A stretch of DNA of 64,000 bases from Phycisphaerales bacterium (GTDB lineage Bacteria > Planctomycetota > Phycisphaerae > Phycisphaerales > UBA1924), in assembly GCA_029260345.1 (NCBI GenBank), contig JAJDDK010000006.1, positions 186,001-250,000 of the forward strand. Direction: 5' to 3'. Shown here in pieces: positions 19,441 to 26,638 of this stretch; the stretch's first letter is position 1; each line of letters starts with the position of its first letter. The translations under genes and the position numbers were made by a program. The notes below the pieces were generated by a model that worked only from the letters and a program-made list of their open reading frames with translations, did no database searches and had not been told where the DNA came from.

Positions 19441-20754
19441 TCAATGCGTGAGCCAGTAAATCGGATACATGACGGCGATCGGCACCGCAGCGCTGCCGAG
19501 GAGTCCGCCGATCACGATAAAGAGCCAGAGCCAGAATGGTTTTTGAAGTTGCATGCCGCGTTTGAGGGCGAACCACCAGTAGAGCGGGGTCCAGATTGCG
19601 ACCATGCCGAGAAACCAAAGACTCGGTTCAGCCGTCGCAAATGTGGCGAGCCAAGGTGGTGGCACAAGCCAGCCATCAAATGAATACTGACTTGTGAGCA
19701 TGTAGACCGGGAATCCTGTGTAAGTCCATGCGTGAGCAATCAATGCCAGCGCGTATAGGAATATGACAGGCGTCAAGCTATATGTGGCGATGCGAACGAG
19801 ATGCGAATTACGGACGCGTGCATGCCTCCATTCCGATGGCGCCGAAATAATTATGGCGACCGCTACGATTAGAAATCCAAGCATGAGGATTGGAGTTGGA
19901 TCAATTGAGGGATAGTCATTTAGAGCACCAACCAACGCTCCAACCGATTGTGTCCTGCGTGCACCGATCGGATCAAAGATGGCGGCCAACACGAGGTCGG
20001 TCCACGGATCCGGGAGGTTTCGTGTATCTCGGAAAATATGTGCGGTGATGACTGTGTCCGGCTGTTCGACACCATCAGGTGAATACAACACGGCCGGCGT
20101 CCAATAGGATGCGATATTGAAAATCGAAATTCGACGGGTCCGCACATGCCATCCACCGGCGTTGAATTCATTGATTACAAGGATCGGTCCGATTTCAGTC
20201 TCGTGCAAGACTGGCCTCGCCGTTGGGTTCAATGCATTCTGAATGGTGACCGTGACATTGTCGCGTGTGATCGTGAGGTCTGATCCATCAAGTGTTGCCG
20301 CAGATGGCTGCACAATTGCAGACGACGCATAGGCGGTGAGTGGTGCGGTGGCGCCAATATTTGGAAGCCAGATGGCTGTTGCTGAAATGACTCCGAGTGA
20401 CACGGATGCGGCGTATAGCAGGATGAGCGGCAAGAGCAAATAAAGTGTCAGTCGTTTGAAGCTGATCCGATGGTGCAATTCAATGCGCGACCAAAACCGC
20501 CAGGGCGCCAACGTGCGGATGGCTGTTGTGATGATTCGATGCACACTCCACGAGCGGCGGGCGTGCTCATAGAGCCAAGGCAATTCAATTCGATCTGAAT
20601 TGAGCAGGTCAGCCCAGTTGAACTCAAGCCCGCATTCGCTGCACTGGCCGCGCATTGGGCATTCCTCCGTCCATGCGGCGACGTGGCCGGTGAGGTCGTA
20701 GGCGCAGCGCGGGCAGCGCACGGGGTGGTCGGCGCTAGTGCCGTTGGTTGGCAT
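19441..20754 (-). CDS. Zinc-ribbon multi-pass membrane protein, tandem copy 1
   Basis: A 437-residue protein, first of three tandem paralogues read on the minus strand. It starts MPTNGTSADHPVRCPRCAYD, with the ribbon cysteines CPRC ... CPMRGQCSEC, then WLYEHARRSW, APWRFWSRIELHHR, a helix (LYLLLPLILLYAASVSLGVI), an extracytoplasmic region with HETEIGPILVINEFNAGGW, and four or so further membrane helices ending in PLYWWFALKRGMQLQKPFWLWLF. The cytoplasmic ribbon plus membrane domain resembles a sensor or an assembly factor, but no function is known to me. Confidence 0.8.
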   Translation of the reverse strand: MPTNGTSADHPVRCPRCAYDLTGHVAAWTEECPMRGQCSECGLEFNWADLLNSDRIELPWLYEHARRSWSVHRIITTAIRTLAPWRFWSRIELHHRISFKRLTLYLLLPLILLYAASVSLGVISATAIWLPNIGATAPLTAYASSAIVQPSAATLDGSDLTITRDNVTVTIQNALNPTARPVLHETEIGPILVINEFNAGGWHVRTRRISIFNIASYWTPAVLYSPDGVEQPDTVITAHIFRDTRNLPDPWTDLVLAAIFDPIGARRTQSVGALVGALNDYPSIDPTPILMLGFLIVAVAIIISAPSEWRHARVRNSHLVRIATYSLTPVIFLYALALIAHAWTYTGFPVYMLTSQYSFDGWLVPPPWLATFATAEPSLWFLGMVAIWTPLYWWFALKRGMQLQKPFWLWLFIVIGGLLGSAAVPIAVMYPIYWLTH

Positions 20755-20848
20755 TGGTGGAAGATACGCGGGTTGGCGCGGGGTGTTCCATTGAATGAGG
20801 ATTCGATGGGATCATTGGAACGAGGCTTGTAGGAGTGGTCGATGGGGA

Positions 20849-21007
20849 GCCCTCACCCGTCATCACTTTGCGATGCCACCCTCTCCCAAGGGAGAGGGAT
20901 TTGGGAGCGCTCACATGTCATTGCATCGCAATTACATCCTCTCCCACAGGGGAGGAGATTCGGAACCTCCACCTCGGTCCTCCCCCGCGGGGCGGGGGAG
21001 GGTGGGG
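20849..21007. repeat. Cluster of three CCCTCTCCC-type hairpin repeats
   Basis: Three modules: CCCTCACCCGTCATC...CCCTCTCCCaaGGGAGAGGG (20849-20899), CCTCTCCCacaGGGGAGG (about 20937-20955), and CCTCCCCCGCgGGGCGGGGGAGG (about 20978-21004). They fill the interval between the zinc-ribbon membrane protein gene and the phosphatase end, and could terminate transcription of the kinase-phosphatase operon. No gene is seen in 20755-21008. Confidence 0.8.
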
Positions 21008-21008
21008 A

Positions 21009-21923
21009 TCAGCCCATCGCGAGTGGCTGCATGGTTCCGACGGCGTCCATGGGAGTAGGCGGTTTGGCGAGGTCGATTTGGATGGCGACGCCGCGGGCGT
21101 GATCGCTGTTGAGGATCACGGTGTTGGGCGGATGAATGGCCCATCCGGTGTCGGTGTGCTGGTGGCCGAGGACGAAGAGCGTCACGCCCCAGCGCTCAGC
21201 GAGTTGCTCGAGCTGCTCCGGTTTGTGCGCGCGGCCCCACACCATGAGATGCGCCGAGCCCTGTCGCGGCACGTAGTCCTCATCATCCAGCGCACGCTCA
21301 AGCACACTCGGATCAAACTTTGGCATGACACCCGGTGAGGGCAAGCTGTGCGCACACAGCACACCGCCGGAAACGGTGCGCGAGATGAGCGCCAGCGGCA
21401 TAGAGCGAATAAAGTCGCCGATGGCTTTGCTGACGCGATCGGCGTCGTCGCCGAAGACGTACGCGACGCCATCATCGAACGCTTCAACCACCTGCACACC
21501 GTCTTTGATGATGCCGGCGCCGATGATTTGTGAGAGTTCGTGGTTCGCGAGCAGTGTGTGGACGTAATTTGGAAACTCGCGCTTGACGGCGGCGATGCGC
21601 AACAGCGCACGGTGGCTGAAATCGACGCCCATTGCGGAAGCGCCGTGGATCACTTCGTGCAAAGTGACATGACGCGGCGCATCCGACGTCGCCGTCTCAA
21701 CTTTGGCGAGTTGCATGACGCGCGCAAAGTGCAATGGATTATCGTGGAGATCGCCGGTGGCGGTGAGGAGGCCGCGGGGTTCGACGAGGTCGATGGCGCC
21801 GCGCCGGCAGGCGGCGTCATAATTCGCTTGACGCGCTTCTTTCAGAAGTTTGACAACGGCGTCCGGATCCTGGGTGTCGATTCCGGCGAGGGGGTCGGTC
21901 CAGGCGTCGTGGTCGCTCGTCAT
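21009..21923 (-). CDS. PPP-like metallophosphoesterase paired with a protein kinase
   Basis: A 304-residue calcineurin-like phosphoesterase. GDLHDN (Asp 58, His 60) is the first metal motif, LANHELSQI corresponds to the GNHE motif, and FVLGHQHTDTG plus a late HPPNTVILNSDH supply the later histidines. The expected middle GDxVDRG motif is replaced by TLHEVIHGAS, so metal coordination differs from classical PPP phosphatases. It starts 8 bases after the stop of the kinase gene on the same strand, so the two are probably one operon and may act on the same targets, as reversible phosphorylation partners. No signal peptide, so cytoplasmic. Confidence 0.78.
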   Translation of the reverse strand: MTSDHDAWTDPLAGIDTQDPDAVVKLLKEARQANYDAACRRGAIDLVEPRGLLTATGDLHDNPLHFARVMQLAKVETATSDAPRHVTLHEVIHGASAMGVDFSHRALLRIAAVKREFPNYVHTLLANHELSQIIGAGIIKDGVQVVEAFDDGVAYVFGDDADRVSKAIGDFIRSMPLALISRTVSGGVLCAHSLPSPGVMPKFDPSVLERALDDEDYVPRQGSAHLMVWGRAHKPEQLEQLAERWGVTLFVLGHQHTDTGWAIHPPNTVILNSDHARGVAIQIDLAKPPTPMDAVGTMQPLAMG

Positions 21924-21931
21924 GCGAGCGC

Positions 21932-22843
21932 TCAGGCGGTGATGCGTTCGTCTTCGTCGTCGTCTTCAACGACGGACACGCCCTGCGCGCGATTCGCATC
22001 GGCCAGAAGCTGTGCGTGAATGAGGTCGAGTCGATCCGCGACGACGGCCATGTCCGCCGGCCGCTTGTCAGGGTCAACTTCAACGCACGCCATGATGAGT
22101 TCTTCAAGGCGCGGCGGAATGCCTTTGCGAAACTCGTGAATGGGCGTCGGCTTTTCGATGAACTGATCGTCGAGACTTCCAACCAGCGAATCGCCCTTGG
22201 GAAGCGCCGTTGGAATGTGCCGCCCGGTCAGCACCCAGTACATCGTGGCGCCGAGGTTGTAGATGTCCGTTTTGCCGGTGATGGGGCGGCGGTGGACTTG
22301 CTCGGGCGCGATGTAATCAGGCGTGCCCTGAATGCGTTCTTTTACAAAGCCAACGGTGCAGGACTGGCCGAGGTCGATGATCTTGATGCCGTCTTCGACA
22401 ACGATGATGTTGTTCGGCTTGATGTCCGCGTGCACGAAGCCTTTTTCATGCATGTGCGAAAGCGCTTGCGCCGAGAGCTTGAAGATATTGAGTGTCTCAA
22501 CCAGTGAGTCGGGCTGGTCCATTTCAAGACTGACGCCGTCGACGTATTCAAGGAGAAGGTAGACCTCTTTGAGCGTCATCAGCGAGCGGTTCTTGATGAA
22601 CCTGGACACGCCGCGAATGAGCGGATCATCGAATTTGGAGCCGACAAAGTGCTCCTGTTCGGTTTGATCAATGAAGCGCTGGTCTTTCTTGGTGGCGCGG
22701 ATGACGTGCTTGAGCGCCCAAATCTGTTTGGTCTTGGGATCCTGGACGAGGTAGATGACGGATGCGGCGCCGCGCCCGACCTCTGCGAGGACGGACATTC
22801 CGGCGATCTTGTCGCCCTTTTTGTAACTCTTCCTCCCAGACAC
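21932..22843 (-). CDS. Soluble Hanks-type serine/threonine protein kinase
   Basis: A 303-residue kinase that is almost only the catalytic domain. Glycine loop GRGAASVIYLV, ATP-anchoring Lys 45 in WALKHV, catalytic loop HADIKPNN with Asp 140, metal Asp 157 in a DLG (instead of DFG) motif, and activation segment ending GTPDYIAPEQ. HAD replaces HRD, so it is a non-RD kinase that may not need activation-loop phosphorylation. There is no membrane segment or PASTA/TPR domain; the tail is acidic (VVEDDDEDERITA). The next gene in the operon is a PPP-like phosphatase, a pairing often seen for bacterial kinase modules. Confidence 0.9.
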   Translation of the reverse strand: MSGRKSYKKGDKIAGMSVLAEVGRGAASVIYLVQDPKTKQIWALKHVIRATKKDQRFIDQTEQEHFVGSKFDDPLIRGVSRFIKNRSLMTLKEVYLLLEYVDGVSLEMDQPDSLVETLNIFKLSAQALSHMHEKGFVHADIKPNNIIVVEDGIKIIDLGQSCTVGFVKERIQGTPDYIAPEQVHRRPITGKTDIYNLGATMYWVLTGRHIPTALPKGDSLVGSLDDQFIEKPTPIHEFRKGIPPRLEELIMACVEVDPDKRPADMAVVADRLDLIHAQLLADANRAQGVSVVEDDDEDERITA

Positions 22844-23062
22844 CTTCTTGACGCTTCCTCATCTGTTCGGACGAACCCGGTTCGCCGAAGGATTCACCTT
22901 AGTTTGGCCACCCATCCCGCGACGTGCGACGCGGGCGGTCCCGAGCGCGATGACGGTGGATCGGCGCGACGGAAGCGGGCAGTATCGGCTGGCGCCGACA
23001 GGACTGCAATTCGAGAGCTTACGTCGGTTGATTGCGAATGGCGATTGATCGTCCGCGCGGGC

Positions 23063-23725
23063 TTACAGGCCGGCAAGGCTGCTGCGGATCGCAGTTTCCG
23101 GGAAGAACCGCCCGGGGCTGGTCGTGGTGGAGATGTCACGTCCGAGGAGGACGGCATGCTCAGGCAGATCAAGCTCCTGCTGGAGCGAGCGGACCAGTTC
23201 GACGAGCCGGCGCATCTGAGCGTCCGTGAATGGGCGGCGGTCGCCGTCACCCACGAGGCAGATTCCGATGTAGCTGTGGTTGTACAGGTCTTGGTCGGGG
23301 CCGGCGGCGTGGGCGCCGGGGGCCTGCATGAGCCAGCGGTATCCGACGTGCAGTTCGCCATCGCCCTGTCCGGAGCCATTGCCAATCACGAAATGATGGC
23401 CCAGGCCGTGCAAGTGACGGGCCTTGTGCTCGGCAGCCAGCGTCGCGGCGGAGCCCTGCATGGCACCGGAATCGTAGATGACAATTCCGTCCCAGCGGGC
23501 CGAGTCGAATGCTTCGCGCGTGTTGTAGATCGCTTCGATCGACGGGGCGTCCGGCGTCGAGGCCACCAAGGCGAGGCCATCAACGCTGGGGGAGGGCTCT
23601 CCATCAAGGACCAGCAAAAGACCGCCGACGGACGTCATCGCGGCGACCAGCGCAAGCCAGACGTTGCGAGTCCGGGCCGAAGGTCCGGATCGTTCAGTCG
23701 CAGAGATGTGGTCAGTGGTCGGCAT
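23063..23725 (-). CDS. N-acetylmuramoyl-L-alanine amidase / PGRP-fold protein, zinc ligands apparently lost
   Basis: A 220-residue protein with an N-terminal membrane anchor (NVWLALVAAMTSVGGLLLVL) and an Amidase_2/PGRP-like domain: WDGIVIYDSGAMQGSAATL, HHFVIGNGSGQGDG, VGYRW, YNHSYIGICLVGDGDRRPFTDAQM and LGRDISTTTSPG. In active amidases the first block reads IVIHHS or similar and the last contains a zinc His/Cys (HxD...TxCPG). Here these positions are IVIYDS and TTTSPG, so two zinc ligands seem to be missing. The protein more likely binds peptidoglycan without cutting it. It is convergent with nothing and followed by a 220-base gap with no clear gene. Confidence 0.75.
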   Translation of the reverse strand: MPTTDHISATERSGPSARTRNVWLALVAAMTSVGGLLLVLDGEPSPSVDGLALVASTPDAPSIEAIYNTREAFDSARWDGIVIYDSGAMQGSAATLAAEHKARHLHGLGHHFVIGNGSGQGDGELHVGYRWLMQAPGAHAAGPDQDLYNHSYIGICLVGDGDRRPFTDAQMRRLVELVRSLQQELDLPEHAVLLGRDISTTTSPGRFFPETAIRSSLAGL

Positions 23726-23851
23726 CAGCGCGTGGGGCCCTGGAAGGGAAGGTCCGACGGAAGTATCCGGTTCATCGGACGGAGCGCCAAGTCAACTTTG
23801 CAATTGGTGGAAAAGTCAGGGTCCGTTCGTGTTCTCGGGCACGCTCAGAAA

Positions 23852-24112
23852 TCAGTTCGGGTTGAGCCGCTCCCGGAGATTCGGCGTCTTTCGCCCATAT
23901 TCATCCTCGATATAGGGCGGAGCGAGATCGCTGCGGGCGCGACGATATCGGTCGTATTGGGTTCGGTCGTCTTTGGCGTCGTAGAGGGGTTGAGTGCAGC
24001 CCATCGAGGTTAGCCCAAGGGGCGTTCCCAAGACGATGAGGAGAGCGCCGACGCCGCCGAAGCGCCTTCTGCGCGACCCCTTGTTTCCACCACGTGTGGG
24101 CATGGCGGGCAT
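23852..24112 (-). CDS. Small lipoprotein of unknown function
   Basis: An 86-residue protein with a basic N-terminus (RGGNKGSRRRRFGG), a hydrophobic stretch (VGALLIVLGTPLGL) and lipobox TSMGC, followed by a short hydrophilic mature part rich in Asp, Arg and Tyr (DAKDDRTQYDRYRRARSDL) ending LRERLNPN. The signal layout is clear, so outer or inner membrane attachment is likely. An ATG at 24103 is an alternative start, and an in-frame extension to 24232 is not needed. No family recognised. Confidence 0.6.
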   Translation of the reverse strand: MPAMPTRGGNKGSRRRRFGGVGALLIVLGTPLGLTSMGCTQPLYDAKDDRTQYDRYRRARSDLAPPYIEDEYGRKTPNLRERLNPN

Positions 24113-24277
24113 TGTACCGCCCCGGGTATGGCAGCCCAAGGCGGCACACTGAGGAGGAGTGGACGAGGCCTGGTGACCCCGTCCGCGCAGGCATACGCAA
24201 GCTTCTCGGACGCGGTTCCTAAAAAAAACCAATCGTCTGAGACAGCGGGCGTTGGATTTTGGTTTCGGAAGCGCCGC

Positions 24278-24895
24278 TTACTTGGACTCGGGGCTCGAAT
24301 ACTTGGGCATGGCCGTGAGGACCTTGTCGATCAGGCCGTACTCAAGCATTTCCTTGTCGTCGAGCCACTTGTTGCGGTCGCAGTCGCGTTCGATGGTTTC
24401 GTAAGGCTGGCTCGTTGCGTTCGCGTAGATGGTGTAGAGGCGTTCGCGGAGTCGCAACATTTCGCGTGCTTCAATCTCGAGGTCCGTGGCCTGTCCTTCG
24501 AGGACGCCGCCGATGAGCGGCTGGTGCATCAGATTGCGCGCATTGGGAAGCGCGTAGCGCTTGCCCTTGGCGCCGCTGCACGCCAGGAGTGAGCCCATGC
24601 TGGCGGCCTGCCCAATGACGTACGTGCAAACATCGGCCTGCACGAAGTTCATGGTGTCGAGAATGCCGAGGCCGGCCGTGACGGATCCGCCCGGACTGTT
24701 GATATAGAAGTGGATGTCAGACTTGGGGTCTTCGTTCGCGAGGAAAAGCATCTGCGCGATCAGAAGATTCGCGGTGTCGTCGGTGACGGGGCCACCGAGG
24801 ATGATGATGCGATCCTTGAGGAGGCGCGAGAAGATGTCATAGGCGCGCTCGCCGCGACCGGTCTGCTCAATGACGATGGGAACCAAGGTTGACAT
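24278..24895 (-). CDS. clpP: ATP-dependent Clp protease proteolytic subunit, copy 1
   Basis: A 205-residue ClpP serine protease, the barrel subunit that degrades proteins fed by ClpX or ClpA. Catalytic Ser 99 lies in [10 protein letters not shown], His 124 in NARNLMHQP and the acid in the DRNKWLD region. The oligomer handle [16 protein letters not shown] is typical. This copy has the standard active-site motif. It lies 66 bases downstream of a second, more diverged clpP gene on the same strand. Planctomycetes commonly carry two adjacent clpP genes; the products may form a mixed barrel as in cyanobacteria or Listeria. Confidence 0.95.
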   Translation of the reverse strand: MSTLVPIVIEQTGRGERAYDIFSRLLKDRIIILGGPVTDDTANLLIAQMLFLANEDPKSDIHFYINSPGGSVTAGLGILDTMNFVQADVCTYVIGQAASMGSLLACSGAKGKRYALPNARNLMHQPLIGGVLEGQATDLEIEAREMLRLRERLYTIYANATSQPYETIERDCDRNKWLDDKEMLEYGLIDKVLTAMPKYSSPESK

Positions 24896-24961
24896 GGGCG
24901 TCTGTGCTCGCGGGCTGGTGGTCTGTTTGGTGATGGTTGGGTTCGCAGGAGGAATCGCGGG

Positions 24962-25546
24962 TCAGGACTTCTTGCTGTTCTTGCCTTCCGGCTCCTGGAT
25001 GACTTCATCCACGAGTCCGTATTCCTTGGCTTCCATGGCGTTGAAGAACTTGTCGCGTTCGGAATCTTCACGCACACGCTCTTCGGACTGGCCGGTGTGC
25101 TTCGCGATGATGCGTGTGAGTTCGCGCTTTTCTTTGATGATCTGCTCGGCCTGAATGCGGATGTCTTCGGTCTGGCCGTAGACGCCGCCGTAGGGCTGGT
25201 GGATCATGACCTTGGCGTGAGGCAGGATGAAACGCTTGCCTGCGACGCCGGCGGTCAGCAGCACGGCGCCGCCGCTGTAGGCGCGGCCCATGCAATACGT
25301 CGCGACGTCCGAGGACAGGAATCGCATCGTGTCGTAGATGGCGAGGGTGTCATCCACCGCGCCGCCGGGGCTGTTGATGTAAAAATTGATGTCCTGGCCC
25401 TTTTTCTGGTTTTCCAGATAGAGCATTTGCATCATCACCCGGGCGGCCGAAGAGGGGTTGATCTCGCCGATCAGGAAGACGACGCGGTTTTCGAGCAACA
25501 GCTCGTCGATCGTCATCTCGCGGGTGCGTTGGTACGTGATGGACAT
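24962..25546 (-). CDS. clpP: ATP-dependent Clp protease proteolytic subunit, copy 2
   Basis: A 194-residue ClpP paralogue. The catalytic serine is Ser 91 in GRAYSGGAVLL, where typical ClpP has GxASMxxxLL; His 116 is in HAKVMIHQP and the acid in ERDKFF. The triad is therefore present, but the substrate-pocket residue after the serine is glycine rather than methionine, which may alter specificity. The handle domain SPGGAVDDTLAIYDTM is normal. It is the promoter-proximal gene of the clpP pair. No clpX or tig is in the window. Confidence 0.92.
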   Translation of the reverse strand: MSITYQRTREMTIDELLLENRVVFLIGEINPSSAARVMMQMLYLENQKKGQDINFYINSPGGAVDDTLAIYDTMRFLSSDVATYCMGRAYSGGAVLLTAGVAGKRFILPHAKVMIHQPYGGVYGQTEDIRIQAEQIIKEKRELTRIIAKHTGQSEERVREDSERDKFFNAMEAKEYGLVDEVIQEPEGKNSKKS

Positions 25547-25783
25547 CGCTCAGCAGACTCCTTGGGACCAATCGGTGGGCGCGCCCGGAGTGGCGGCGCC
25601 GCCGGACATGTTTCCGTGCGAAGGCGGGTCACTGTATCGGCGCAGGACCGGGCAGGCTATCGGCTGTTGATCATGGCCTCTCAAGCTGAAATGGGCGGTT
25701 CACGGGTCCTTGGCTGCGTTGCTGATCGTGTCCCTCGCTCTTAGCATGGCTGGCTTCCCTCCCGAGGCCCCGGAGACCGCTTC

Positions 25784-26560
25784 GTGCCCACCGCGATCAT
25801 CAGCGACATTCATGGAAACGCGGAAGCCCTGCGCACCGTGCTTGCCGATATCGATGGCCGCGGCATTGAGCGGATTATCTGCCTCGGTGACATTGTGGGG
25901 TACGGCCCCCAGCCACTGGAATGCGTGGACCTCGTCGCCGAACGATGTGCATGGTCACTCATTGGAAACCATGACTTCGCCGTGCTGTACGAACCGACGA
26001 ATTTCAACCCCGGCGCCGAGCAGGCCGCTTTCTGGACGCGCGACCAGTTCGACGCCGAGCCGGACGAACAGCTCCGGGCCAAGCGGTACGACTTTCTGGG
26101 GCGGCTTCGCGTGCGTGTGGTCGAATCCACGCCAGAGAGCAACCTGCCGGTGCTAGCCGTGCATGGCTCGCCGCGCCGCCCGATCAACGAATACATCTTT
26201 CCCGATGACGTGATGACCGCCGTGGACAAGATGCGGCAGATCTTCGAACTCATCGAGCGATACGCGATCGTCGGGCACTCGCACGTGCCCGGCGTGTTCA
26301 CCGATGAACCGGATTTCTATCCGCCCGGTGAACTTGGCAGCCTGACCTACTCGTTCAGCGACGATGAGAAAGCAATCATCAATGTGGGGTCCGTCGGCCA
26401 GCCGCGCGATCACGATCCTCGCGCCAGCTACGCGATCCTTCATCCGGATCACGTGGAATTTGTGCGTCTGGAATACAACGTCCGCAAGACGGCGGAGATG
26501 ATTTACAAGATTGACTCTCTGAGCGATTGGCTTGGCGATCGTTTGCTGGAGGGTCGGTAG
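25784..26560 (+). CDS. Calcineurin-like metallophosphoesterase (YfcE/MJ0936-like)
   Basis: A 258-residue phosphoesterase. All metal motifs are present: SDIHGN at residue 7, GDIVGYGP near 35, GNHD near 61, AVHGSP near 125 and GHSHVPG near 161. Members of this family hydrolyse phosphodiesters or phosphomonoesters; some cleave cyclic nucleotides or diadenosine tetraphosphate. The start is GTG at 25784 leading straight into MPTAIISDIHGN, which is typical. It is divergent from the clpP operon, with 237 bases between them that must hold both promoters. Substrate unknown. Confidence 0.87.
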   Translation: MPTAIISDIHGNAEALRTVLADIDGRGIERIICLGDIVGYGPQPLECVDLVAERCAWSLIGNHDFAVLYEPTNFNPGAEQAAFWTRDQFDAEPDEQLRAKRYDFLGRLRVRVVESTPESNLPVLAVHGSPRRPINEYIFPDDVMTAVDKMRQIFELIERYAIVGHSHVPGVFTDEPDFYPPGELGSLTYSFSDDEKAIINVGSVGQPRDHDPRASYAILHPDHVEFVRLEYNVRKTAEMIYKIDSLSDWLGDRLLEGR

Positions 26561-26638
26561 TCGGCGCAGCGAGCGCCGTTTCACATTGACACGATCGCCG
26601 GCCGCACTTGACGGCGATTCCATACGCACGATTGACGC

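Noticed and set aside
22950-23048. Short open frame of 32 codons (MTVDRRDGSGQYRLAPTGLQ start) in the gap after the kinase
   Set aside because: Plausible as peptide but no ribosome site, no neighbour link and too short to support.
22649-24013. 454-codon plus-strand open frame over the kinase and amidase genes
   Set aside because: It is antisense to two genes with clear motifs, has no recognisable domains and an odd Gly/Arg-rich composition; a high-GC shadow.
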